DNA of 64,000 nucleotides. It comes from Novosphingobium sp. MW5. GTDB taxonomy: Bacteria > Pseudomonadota > Alphaproteobacteria > Sphingomonadales > Sphingomonadaceae. Within the stretch, counting starts at the first letter, position 1. Each line of letters opens with the position of its first letter. Below are positions 10,883-18,124 of the stretch, piece after piece. The notes under the pieces are model-generated. The model was not told where the DNA came from. It ran no database searches and was given only the letters and a program-made list of their open reading frames with translations. Location of the stretch: NCBI GenBank assembly GCA_025938935.1, contig JAPCWB010000001.1:2108001-2172000 (forward strand), given 5' to 3'. The position numbers were made by a program, and so were the translations under genes.

Positions 10883-11335
10883 ATGCTCACCTCGCTACTA
10901 GCTTTGGTTCTTGTATCAGAGGCGGCGAGCCTTCAAGATTCATTCAATGAGGCTGAAAAGTTACGCCCTGAATTTGACAGTTGGATGCGCGAAGCAGAAT
11001 CTAAACAGGAGTGGACTCAATTAGATGCCTCTAAGTCCGAGGCGGCATTTAGAGGAGTCCTATCTGCGAGAAGCGTTTGCATACTTTATTATCGAGATCG
11101 ATTTTCGAAATCCAAAGAGAGCATCGACAACGTAATAACCGCCATTTTCGGTTTCTGCCAAAACTATGAGGCAAGCCTCGAGAGGGCCATTTCATTAAGT
11201 TTCCGTTCCGTCATGTCTTTGGAACAAAGATCCAAGGCGGCCAGCGATCTTATTGTCCGCAGCAAATCAAAAGAGCGCGAATCCCTCGTGGCCTATTTCG
11301 TTAAATTGAGAATGAACCCCGGAGAAAATCGGTAA
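10883..11335 (+). CDS. Unknown exported protein, AT-rich relative to neighbours
   Basis: A 150-residue protein that I do not recognise. The ATG at 10883 follows a perfect TAGGAGGA ribosome site, and the stop overlaps the next ATG as TAATG, so it is translated as part of the polyamine operon. The first 17 residues (MLTSLLALVLVSEAASL) look like a signal peptide. The rest is helical and charged, with two cysteines (RSVCILYY, GFCQNY) and repeated Lys/Glu/Ser segments. Its codons are markedly AT-richer (tta, aaa, aat, tct) than either flank, which suggests recent insertion between two genes of one pathway. Function and origin unknown. Confidence 0.75.
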   Translation: MLTSLLALVLVSEAASLQDSFNEAEKLRPEFDSWMREAESKQEWTQLDASKSEAAFRGVLSARSVCILYYRDRFSKSKESIDNVITAIFGFCQNYEASLERAISLSFRSVMSLEQRSKAASDLIVRSKSKERESLVAYFVKLRMNPGENR

Positions 11336-12534
11336 TGGAAACCAGAGCCGGCGATCCGGGTGCATTTGCCCGCTTTGACCTTCACCGCGTCGATAGTCCC
11401 GCTTTCGTCGTCGATGCGGCGAAGCTGCGCGAAAACCTGCGTGTGCTCGCCGATATCGGCGAGCGATCAGGCGCAAAGGTGCTTGCCGCGCTCAAGGCGT
11501 TCTCGATGTGGTCGACCGCTCCGATTGTCGGCGAATACCTTGACGGTGTCTGCACCTCGGGCCTGTGGGAAGCCCGGCTCGCCTCCGAGTTCTATGACGG
11601 CGAAATCACCACCTATTGCGCCGCCTACAAGGCCGAGGACCTGCCGGAAATCCTGCGTCTGTCCGATCATGTGATCTTCAATTCGCCCAGCCAGGTCGAG
11701 CGGTTCCAACCGATCATCGAGGCGGCGCGCGCATCGGGCCAGCACTTTGACATCGGCCTTCGCCTGAACCCGCTGCACCCTGAAGGCGAAGTGCCGCGGT
11801 ATGACCCATGCGCGCCGCATTCGCGCCTTGGCTTCCCGATCGACCAGCTGACCGAAGAGCACATGGCCATGGTCGATGGCCTGCACATGCACACCCTGTG
11901 CGAACAGGACTTCGAACCGCTCGCCCGCACATGGGACAAGGTGTTCGATTTCCTCGAGCCCTATTTCGGCCAGTTCAAGTGGATCAACATCGGCGGCGGG
12001 CACCACATCACCCGCGCCGATTACCAGCGCGACGAGCTGGTCCAGTTCCTGATCGACATGGCCGACGATACCGGCGCGCAGGTCTATATCGAACCGGGCG
12101 AGGCCGTGGCGCTCGACGCCGGGATACTGGTAGGCGAAATCCTAGACGTGCAGGAAAACGGCATGCCGGTGGCGATCACCGACATATCCGCCACCTGCCA
12201 CATGCCCGATGTGATCGAGGCGCCCTATCGCCCCGCCATGCTGGGGGAATTGCCGATCGATGACGAGATCATTGACGAAGGGCAGGGCGGTGCTGTCCGC
12301 TTGGGCGGGCCGAGCTGCCTCGCCGGCGACGTCATTGGTGACTACCGCCTGCCAGTTGCGGCCGAGCCGGGGCTGCGTTTCGCCTTCCTCGACCAGGCGC
12401 ACTATTCGATGGTCAAGACCACGACCTTCAACGGCGTGCCGCTTCCCTCGATCTGGCTGTGGGACAGCGAGACCGACCAGCTCGAATGCATCAAGCGGTT
12501 CGAATACGATACCTTCCGCGACCGCTTGAGCTGA
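11335..12534 (+). CDS. nspC: Carboxynorspermidine/carboxyspermidine decarboxylase (NspC)
   Basis: An alanine-racemase-fold PLP decarboxylase, 399 residues, that decarboxylates carboxyspermidine (or carboxynorspermidine) to the polyamine. The PLP lysine is in KVLAALKAFSMW; VDGLHMHTLCEQD, WINIGGGHHITR, EPGEAVALDAG and the C-terminal CLAGDVIGDYRL with the catalytic cysteine are all present. It completes the pathway started by the dehydrogenase at 9647. The decarboxylase at 14519 could supply the putrescine. Which chain length (spermidine or norspermidine) is made cannot be decided from sequence; alphaproteobacteria generally make spermidine or homospermidine. Confidence 0.93.
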   Translation: METRAGDPGAFARFDLHRVDSPAFVVDAAKLRENLRVLADIGERSGAKVLAALKAFSMWSTAPIVGEYLDGVCTSGLWEARLASEFYDGEITTYCAAYKAEDLPEILRLSDHVIFNSPSQVERFQPIIEAARASGQHFDIGLRLNPLHPEGEVPRYDPCAPHSRLGFPIDQLTEEHMAMVDGLHMHTLCEQDFEPLARTWDKVFDFLEPYFGQFKWINIGGGHHITRADYQRDELVQFLIDMADDTGAQVYIEPGEAVALDAGILVGEILDVQENGMPVAITDISATCHMPDVIEAPYRPAMLGELPIDDEIIDEGQGGAVRLGGPSCLAGDVIGDYRLPVAAEPGLRFAFLDQAHYSMVKTTTFNGVPLPSIWLWDSETDQLECIKRFEYDTFRDRLS

Positions 12535-12538
12535 CCTG

Positions 12539-12560
12539 CCTCTCCCCGGGCGGGGAGGGG
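12539..12560 (+). terminator. G/C hairpin just after nspC
   Basis: A nine-base-pair stem, CCTCTCCCC with GGGGAGGGG around the loop GGGC, begins five bases after the nspC stop. One pair is G-U. No T tract follows, so it may be an RNA 3'-end stabiliser or part of a weak terminator rather than a canonical Rho-independent site. Confidence 0.5.
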
Positions 12561-12599
12561 AATGTGATGTCCTACATGGCTGAAAAAGTGCAGAAACTT

Positions 12600-12731
12600 G
12601 GGCATGAACGCTCATGCCCTTCCATGCGCACCGCAAAGCAGTGTAACCCTGCGCGCTGATGCCGGAAACGCGCGAAATCAGCGACTTAAGATAGACTTCG
12701 CTGGGTTACACGGTGTCACCTCTGTAACCCT
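12600..12731. repeat. Intergenic hairpin and three GTAACCC-type repeats between convergent genes
   Basis: The stretch between nspC and the convergent DUF3137 gene has no credible gene. It holds an eight-base perfect hairpin (GGGCATGA, loop ACGC, TCATGCCC, 12600-12619). GTGTAACCC at 12641-12649 is repeated inverted as GGGTTACAC at 12703-12711, and again directly as TGTAACCC at 12724-12731. The pair can form a long-range stem. Role unknown; a bidirectional terminator or a protein-binding array are the alternatives. Confidence 0.4.
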
Positions 12732-12738
12732 TCAACGA

Positions 12739-13653
12739 TCATCTCGGGCGTTCGTTAAGCTGCACCGCAAGGTCCGCGAGCGTTCCAAACTGGTCGATGG
12801 TCTGCTCCAGCAGCATCCGGTCCCTGTCCGACTCAAGCCCGCCGCTCTCGAACAGGTCGCCGGTCTCGACCACGATCAGCATCTGCCCGCCATGGAACAG
12901 CGCGCGGATTTTTTCGCCCGAGAACGCCGCCTCGATGGCCATCAGGCGTTCGACATACTCCGGGTGGACGAGGTAGCGCGATTCCACCGGATCGTTCGAC
13001 CAGACGGCGAACAGGTCCTGAAAGCGCGGGTCGACAAGGTCGATGCGCGAAAGGGCCATGCCGCCCAGAGTGATCTCGTCCTTGTCGCCCAGCAGGCCGA
13101 AAAAGCTGCGGCGGCGGCCGGCGCGTTCGATCAGGGTAACGCCGTGGAAGTTGCGGGCAAAGTCGATGGTGATCAGCGAACCGTTGAACACGGTGACCCA
13201 GTGGGTGGACTTGCCCGAACTGCGCTTTTCCTCAAGCTTTGCCTGGTAAAGCTGGAACTGCTGGGTGCCGAGCTTGCCGCACCACAGGTCCTCGAAGCTG
13301 TCCCGGTCAAAGGAGGGCAGCATGTCGAACTCACGCGCGAGCATGTATTCGGGGCCCGGCTGGACATCGACCGCAAAGGTCATGTCGAGTGCACGGGCAA
13401 TCGCGCCGTTGATGCCGCCCTTGATCGTGCGGGTGACGCCGCGCTTGGACCATTCGGCAATGCCGAAGCCGCCGGCGCCAACGAAGAAGCCGAACTGGGC
13501 CGCGGCGCCGATATCTCCCGAAAACAGCACGATCAGGACGGCAACCGTGCAAGCGGCGATGATGCCCCACATCTGGATCTTCTTGGCCCGGGCGCGGGCG
13601 GCATCGCGGTCTCCCTGCTGGCCGGCAAGCCATTGCCCCAGTTCGCCCGCCAT
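12739..13653 (-). CDS. DUF3137 domain membrane protein (LemA partner)
   Basis: A 304-residue protein of the DUF3137 family, which is typically encoded beside lemA, as here. Two hydrophobic helices lie close together after the first 30 residues (IQMWGIIAACTVAVLIVLFSG and the following glycine-rich QFGFFVGAGGFGIAEW). The remainder is a soluble beta-rich domain with FDMLPSFDRDSFEDLWCG and HWVTVFNGSLITIDF. ATG at 13653 (MAGELGQWLAGQ) is preferred to the TTG at 13728, which would place the start in the lemA promoter. The gene is divergent from lemA with about 100 bases between starts. Molecular function is not established. Confidence 0.82.
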   Translation of the reverse strand: MAGELGQWLAGQQGDRDAARARAKKIQMWGIIAACTVAVLIVLFSGDIGAAAQFGFFVGAGGFGIAEWSKRGVTRTIKGGINGAIARALDMTFAVDVQPGPEYMLAREFDMLPSFDRDSFEDLWCGKLGTQQFQLYQAKLEEKRSSGKSTHWVTVFNGSLITIDFARNFHGVTLIERAGRRRSFFGLLGDKDEITLGGMALSRIDLVDPRFQDLFAVWSNDPVESRYLVHPEYVERLMAIEAAFSGEKIRALFHGGQMLIVVETGDLFESGGLESDRDRMLLEQTIDQFGTLADLAVQLNERPR

Positions 13654-13754
13654 CAGGGCATCGGGATCGGGGCGCACGATCAAGGCGCGATCATCCGGCT
13701 TGCACGCCAGCGCGGCTGTGATAGCCAAAGCGCAGTGGTGAAGGGGAAAATGCC

Positions 13755-14310
13755 GTGACTACAGGACTTATCGTCATCGTCGTTATCGTCGTGCTCATGC
13801 TGTTCGTCGTGAGTATCTATAACCGGCTTGTCGCCATGCGCCAGACGGTGAACCAGGGACTTGCGGATATCGACGCGCAATTGCGCCAGCGGCATGACCT
13901 GATCCCCAACCTCGTCTCCACCGTGAAGGGCTATGCCACGCACGAGAAGGAAACCTTCGATGCAGTGATCGAGGCGCGCAACCGGGCTGAGGCGGGCGGC
14001 GGTGTCGATGCCGGGGCGGAAGCCGGGCTGGGCGCTGCGCTCGGCAAGCTGTTTGCCTTGGCGGAGGCCTATCCGGACCTCAAGGCGAGCGCCAATTTCC
14101 AGGCGCTGCAAGGCGAGCTGGCCGACGTCGAGGACAAGCTGGCCGCTGCACGCCGGGCGCTCAATGCCGCGGTCGCCCGTTACAACGCCTCGCGCGAGTC
14201 TTTCCCGGCTGTCATGTTCGCATCCGCACTCGGTTTCCAGCCTGCCGACATGCCGCGAGATCGGCGAATCGGAACGGGCCGTGGCGCAGGCCCCGAAGGT
14301 GGAATTCTGA
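13755..14310 (+). CDS. lemA: LemA family protein, frameshifted near the C-terminus
   Basis: One N-terminal helix (GLIVIVVIVVLMLFVVSIYN) followed by a helical-bundle domain with the LemA signature NRLVAMRQTVNQGLADIDAQL, LIPNLVSTVKGYA and LNAAVARYNASRESFPAVMFA. The frame is lost around 14250-14255. Dropping one base, for example a C in the CC at 14253-14254, gives PADMREIGESERAVAQAPKVEF and a stop at 14310, the normal LemA ending (184 residues). Starts at GTG 13755 after AAGGGG. The long in-frame extension past 14310 reads the downstream leader and is false. Role in the envelope is unclear across bacteria. Confidence 0.88.
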
Positions 14311-14424
14311 CACTTGGCCGGGCCTGCGAAATCCCTCGCAATACCGCGGGAATCCGGCCCTTCACCGAGTGCCGTTCCGGGGGGCGTGATTTTCACTTGC
14401 AGTTCACAATCACCCCCCTATATC

Positions 14425-14515
14425 GACCCCCCGCTGCCCCAAGGGGACTTCCAATAACCGCAAGGCAGCTTCGTCTTTGTGTTGATCTGGCCGAAAGGCC
14501 TATTGGGGGTCCCTT
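14425..14515 (+). ncRNA. Structured leader of the ornithine/lysine decarboxylase gene with two competing stems
   Basis: Bases 14442-14456 pair contiguously with 14501-14515 (15 pairs, three of them G-U). This stem holds the GGGGG segment that is the only ribosome-site candidate before the TTG at 14519. A perfect GGCC-GAAA-GGCC hairpin (14489-14500) sits directly inside it. An alternative, mutually exclusive stem pairs GACCCCC (14425-14431) with GGGGGTC (14505-14511), and CCCC-AA-GGGG (14437-14446) competes with the long stem's 5' arm. This is the layout of a switching leader. An alphaproteobacterial RNA motif named speF is known upstream of ornithine decarboxylase genes; whether this matches needs a covariance-model search. 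Confidence 0.6.
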
Positions 14516-14518
14516 GAG

Positions 14519-15724
14519 TTGCACCATTTCCAAGACGCATCGGCTGTAGTTCGCGCACTTTCGCCCGACGAACCCGTAATCATCAATCGCCCGCACGCCG
14601 CCGCGCGAGCTGCCCGCTTCTTTGTCGAGAAGTTTCCGGGCAAGTCGCTCTATGCGGTAAAGGCCAACCCTTCTCCTGACCTGCTTAAGGTCCTGTGGGA
14701 TTCGGGCGTGACGCATTACGATGTCGCCTCGATCGCCGAAGTCCGCATGGCCCGTACCGCGCTGCCTGAGGCTGAGCTGTGCTTCATGCATCCGGTCAAG
14801 ACCTCGTCGGCAATCCGCGAGGCCTATTTCGACCACGGCGTGAAGACTTTCAGCCTCGACACGCACGAAGAGCTGGAAAAGATCGTCGCCGCCACGACGC
14901 GCGAAGACGGGACGGTTGCCGCCGACCTGCGCCTCTGCGTGCGGCTGCGCGTCTCGTCCGAGCATGCCAAGCTGAGCCTTGCCGCGAAGTTCGGCGTCGA
15001 TCTGGCCGATGCCGGTCCGCTGCTTCAGGCCGCGCGTCAGGTGGCTGACTGGCTTGGCGTCTGCTTCCACGTGGGCAGCCAGGCGATGACGCCGTTTGCC
15101 TACGTCCAGGCGATGGAGCGCGTTCGCGTCGCCATCGTCGATGCGGCGGTCACGGTCGACATCATCGATGTCGGCGGCGGCTTCCCGTCAATCTATCCGG
15201 GCATGGAACCTCCGCCGCTGGAGGACTACTTCGCCTCGATCCATCGTGCGTTCGAATCGCTGCCGGTTTCGTACTCGTCGGAACTGTGGTGCGAGCCGGG
15301 CCGTGCGCTGTGTGCCGAGTACAACTCTCTGATCGTCAAAGTGGAAAAGCGCCGCGGCGACGAGCTGTACATCAACGAAGGCGCCTATGGCGCGCTGTTC
15401 GACGCAGCGCACATTGGCTGGCGTTTCCCGGTCAAGCTGCTGCGTGACAGCGCGGAAGAGCCTTCGGGCGACTTCGCCTTCTTCGGCCCCACCTGCGACG
15501 ACATGGACTACATGGAAGGGCCCTTCGCGCTTCCTTCGGACGTCCAGCCGGGTGACTGGATCGAGATCGGCATGCTCGGTGCCTATGGCGCCGCGATGCG
15601 CACGAAGTTCAACGGCTTCGGGCAGGGCGCGGTTGTCGAAACCACGGACGAGCCGATGTTCAGCCAGTACCGCGGTGACCGCCGCGATCCGCGCGTGTCA
15701 GACAACGTCGTCTCGCTTCGCTGA
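14519..15724 (+). CDS. Ornithine/lysine decarboxylase, alanine-racemase fold (type III PLP)
   Basis: A 401-residue PLP decarboxylase of the eukaryotic-ODC-like group; it makes putrescine from ornithine and probably cadaverine from lysine. Lys48 in SLYAVKANP is the PLP lysine. CFHVGSQ, DVGGGFPSIYPG, LWCEPGRALC (glutamate on the pyridine nitrogen) and FFGPTCDDMDYM (catalytic Cys and Asp from the other subunit) follow in order. TTG at 14519 is the best start since the homologous region begins about 15 codons later and no ATG is available. It stands behind a structured leader, ends in a perfect terminator and likely feeds the carboxyspermidine route at 9647-12534. Confidence 0.92.
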   Translation: MHHFQDASAVVRALSPDEPVIINRPHAAARAARFFVEKFPGKSLYAVKANPSPDLLKVLWDSGVTHYDVASIAEVRMARTALPEAELCFMHPVKTSSAIREAYFDHGVKTFSLDTHEELEKIVAATTREDGTVAADLRLCVRLRVSSEHAKLSLAAKFGVDLADAGPLLQAARQVADWLGVCFHVGSQAMTPFAYVQAMERVRVAIVDAAVTVDIIDVGGGFPSIYPGMEPPPLEDYFASIHRAFESLPVSYSSELWCEPGRALCAEYNSLIVKVEKRRGDELYINEGAYGALFDAAHIGWRFPVKLLRDSAEEPSGDFAFFGPTCDDMDYMEGPFALPSDVQPGDWIEIGMLGAYGAAMRTKFNGFGQGAVVETTDEPMFSQYRGDRRDPRVSDNVVSLR

Positions 15725-15746
15725 ACTTGCCTGACTTCTGATCGCT

Positions 15747-15788
15747 CGGGCGGCGCTGGTTCAATAGCCAGCGCCGCCCGTTTTCTTT
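15747..15788 (+). terminator. Rho-independent terminator of the decarboxylase gene
   Basis: A perfect 13-base-pair GC-rich stem (CGGGCGGCGCTGG with its complement at 15768-15780) around an eight-base loop, followed directly by TTTTCTTT. It lies 23 bases after the decarboxylase stop and is the clearest terminator in the window. Confidence 0.92.
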
Positions 15789-15800
15789 AGCCTTCCGGCC

Positions 15801-16586
15801 ATGGACACCTTCAAGGAACGCTACGGACCTGCTGCGCTCGTCACTGGCGCCAGCTCGGGCATCGGCACCGGCTTTGCGGAGGAATTGGCGGCGCGGGGGA
15901 TCAACCTGGTGCTGGCCGCGCGGCGGGTGGACCGGCTGGAAGAGCTGAAGGCGCGGCTTGAGGCAGACTACGGCATCGCGGTGCAGGTGGTCCGGTGTGA
16001 CCTCGCCGACCCGCAGGCTCCGGCGCGTCTTGTAGCGGCCTGTGAGGGGGATGACATCGGCCTCGTCGTCAGCAACGCCGGCTTCGGTATAAAGGGCTGG
16101 TTCGAACAAGTCGACGCCCACGTCATGGCCGAGATGTTGACGGTCAATTGCCACGCCCAGATGCAGATTGCCCATGGCTTTGTGCCGAAGATGAAAGCGC
16201 GGGGCAGGGGCGGTTTGCTGCTGGTCTCCTCGGTGGAAGGCCTGATGGGCGGCCCGTTCTCGACGGCCTATGCCGCCACCAAGGCTTTGGTCGTGGCATT
16301 GGGCGAGGGGTTGTGGGGCGAACTACAGGGCACGGGCGTCGACGTGCTGACGCTCACCCCCGGCGCGACGGAGAGCGAGGCAGCGGCGAAGCAGGGTTTC
16401 GATCCGGCCAAGATGACCAATGTCCAGTCGGCGCGAGAATGTGCGGCGCTGGCGCTCGACAATCTCGCCAACGGGCCGACCTATTGTCCAAACCCGCATT
16501 ACCGCGCGCTGTTTGAGCGCATGACGGCCATGCCGCGCCAGCAGGCGTTGCTGGCGATGGCGCAGGGTATGCGCCCAAAGAATTAG
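15801..16586 (+). CDS. Short-chain dehydrogenase/reductase
   Basis: A classical SDR of 261 residues. NAD(P)-binding motif TGASSGIGTGF near residue 16, NAG motif SNAGFGIKGW, catalytic Ser in LLLVSSVEGLMGG and YxxxK as AYAATKALVVAL. The acidic/basic pattern AARRVDRLEEL after beta-2 suggests NADP preference. The family resembles the DltE/YqjQ-like SDRs (COG0300), whose substrates are mostly unknown. It starts 12 bases after the terminator and so needs its own promoter or read-through. Its 3' end overlaps the convergent regulator by four bases. Confidence 0.88.
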   Translation: MDTFKERYGPAALVTGASSGIGTGFAEELAARGINLVLAARRVDRLEELKARLEADYGIAVQVVRCDLADPQAPARLVAACEGDDIGLVVSNAGFGIKGWFEQVDAHVMAEMLTVNCHAQMQIAHGFVPKMKARGRGGLLLVSSVEGLMGGPFSTAYAATKALVVALGEGLWGELQGTGVDVLTLTPGATESEAAAKQGFDPAKMTNVQSARECAALALDNLANGPTYCPNPHYRALFERMTAMPRQQALLAMAQGMRPKN

Positions 16587-17980
16587 TCGTCAGCGAAGAC
16601 GTAAGGGGCCGGTGCGCGGCGCTGGTCGTCGACCATGATCTCGCGCCCGATCGGCGGAGCGGCGCGGGCGGTGCATTGCGCGCGCGGGCAGATGCGGCAG
16701 GCGACTCCGATCGGCGTTGCCTCGACCTTGGCTGGTTCGATCCCTTGGGCATAAACCAAAGCCGGGGCCTGTTCGGCAGAGCAGGCAAGCGCGACTGCAT
16801 GCTGGACCAGCGGCTCCCCCCAGCGGGTGCCACCGGTGCTGACCGCGCGGGCAATCGCGAAAAAGCGCTGGCCGTCGGGCAACTCTAACCACTGGGTGTG
16901 GATGTGCTCTGGCTGCCGGAACGCCGAATGCAGGTTCCACAGCGGGCAGCCGCCGCCATGCGCCGCGAAGGGAAAGCCAGCGCCGTCGAGTCGTTTGGAG
17001 ACATTGCCGGCGGGATCGACGCGGATGAAGAAGAACGGAACGCCCTCTGCCCCCGGACGGTGGAGCGTGGTCAGGCGGTGCGCCACTTGCTCAAAACTTG
17101 CGCCAAACAGGCCGGACAGGGCTTCGACATCATAGGACCGTTCCCGCGCGGCGCGGGCGAAACGGTCATAGGGCATGCGCAGCGCCGCCGCCGCGTAGCC
17201 CGCCAGCGCACGTCGGGTGAGGACTTCCGCCGTCTTGCTGGCGAACTGCTCGCGGCGCAGCAGCACGGAAATATCTTCGCGCATCGACGTATAGGCGATG
17301 TGCAGCGCCACCTGGAACTTGCGGCTCGGACCGGGGAGGTTGTCGGCGATCAGCACCTGCTGGTTGTGTCGGTCAAAACGCCTGACGGCATCGACCAGCA
17401 CATGCGAGGGGACGAAGCGGAGGCGCACGCCCTTTGCCTTCAGCCAGTCCTGCGCGCCACCGGCCTCAGCGATCTCGGCCGCCAGTTCCTCGGCGCGGTT
17501 GTCTAGCGTGGGGAAGAAATTGCGGTTGGCGGCGATATAGCGGCGCACTTCGCCCACCGGGTCGCTGGCTTCGTCGTCTCCACCGTTCTCGCGAAGCGCG
17601 GCCAGCGCAAGCTGCTCGCGGGCATAGGCACCGTGGAGCCGCAGCAACGCCTCGGTCACCCCCGGGGAGCTGGTCGCCAGATCGGCAACTTCCAATGCGG
17701 GCAGATCAATGTCCGCGAACAGCGGATCCCGCAGGATCGCAGTGAGGCGCTGCGCGTAGTCCTCGGCGTCTTCTCCGGCGAGGTCGGACACTTCCAGCCG
17801 GTAGGTCTTGGCAAGGCGCAGCAGCAATTCAGCGGTCAGTGGTCGCTGGTTGCGTTCCAGCAGCGCGACGTAGCTTGGCGACACGCCAAGATCATCAGCC
17901 ATGACTTGCTGGGTGAGGCCAAGTTCGCGGCGCAGGCGGCGCAGGCGAGGGCCGAGATAAAGAGGGCGTGACACGTTCAT
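16583..17980 (-). CDS. XRE-family regulator of the ScfR/RamB type (HTH + ImmA/IrrE-like + DUF2083)
   Basis: A 465-residue regulator with an N-terminal HTH (RLRRELGLTQQVMADDLGVSPSYVALLERNQRPLT), a central region resembling the ImmA/IrrE-like part (QVALHIAYTSMREDISVLL) and a C-terminal DUF2083 domain with a cysteine cluster, CRICPRAQC. Family members such as RamB and ScfR respond to short-chain acyl-CoAs and control glyoxylate-cycle genes. Its divergent position from aceA, with a perfect inverted repeat between them, supports direct control of isocitrate lyase here and probably autoregulation. The ATG at 17980 opens the HTH directly. Confidence 0.9.
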   Translation of the reverse strand: MNVSRPLYLGPRLRRLRRELGLTQQVMADDLGVSPSYVALLERNQRPLTAELLLRLAKTYRLEVSDLAGEDAEDYAQRLTAILRDPLFADIDLPALEVADLATSSPGVTEALLRLHGAYAREQLALAALRENGGDDEASDPVGEVRRYIAANRNFFPTLDNRAEELAAEIAEAGGAQDWLKAKGVRLRFVPSHVLVDAVRRFDRHNQQVLIADNLPGPSRKFQVALHIAYTSMREDISVLLRREQFASKTAEVLTRRALAGYAAAALRMPYDRFARAARERSYDVEALSGLFGASFEQVAHRLTTLHRPGAEGVPFFFIRVDPAGNVSKRLDGAGFPFAAHGGGCPLWNLHSAFRQPEHIHTQWLELPDGQRFFAIARAVSTGGTRWGEPLVQHAVALACSAEQAPALVYAQGIEPAKVEATPIGVACRICPRAQCTARAAPPIGREIMVDDQRRAPAPYVFADD

Positions 17981-18021
17981 TAGTACAGTTTGTCATATCT
18001 GTACAACTTTACAAGGATATG

Positions 18022-18037
18022 TTGTCAAGATTGACAA
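18022..18037. promoter_or_regulatory. Candidate operator between the ScfR-like regulator and aceA
   Basis: A perfect inverted repeat, TTGTCAA and TTGACAA separated by GA, lies in the 144-base divergent gap. The right arm contains TTGACA, which could also be a -35 element for aceA. Nearby TTTGTCATA and TGTACAACTTTACAA at 17990-18014 repeat the TTGT/ACAA theme, suggesting more than one site for the adjacent regulator. Confidence 0.55.
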
Positions 18038-18124
18038 TCCGACTCTGGAGCGCATTCCGCACTGCACAATTTTTGCTTAGCCACGGCCTCAACAGACACG
18101 TTCAATCTGCGAAGGACTGCCGCC

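Noticed and set aside
12598..13758. 386-residue + strand frame opposite the DUF3137 gene
   Set aside because: The - strand gene has clear membrane helices and is paired with lemA; the + frame has no domains.
14311..14549. Extension of LemA to 264 residues
   Set aside because: The extra residues read the decarboxylase leader RNA after a frameshift; the repaired frame stops at 14310 with a normal LemA end.
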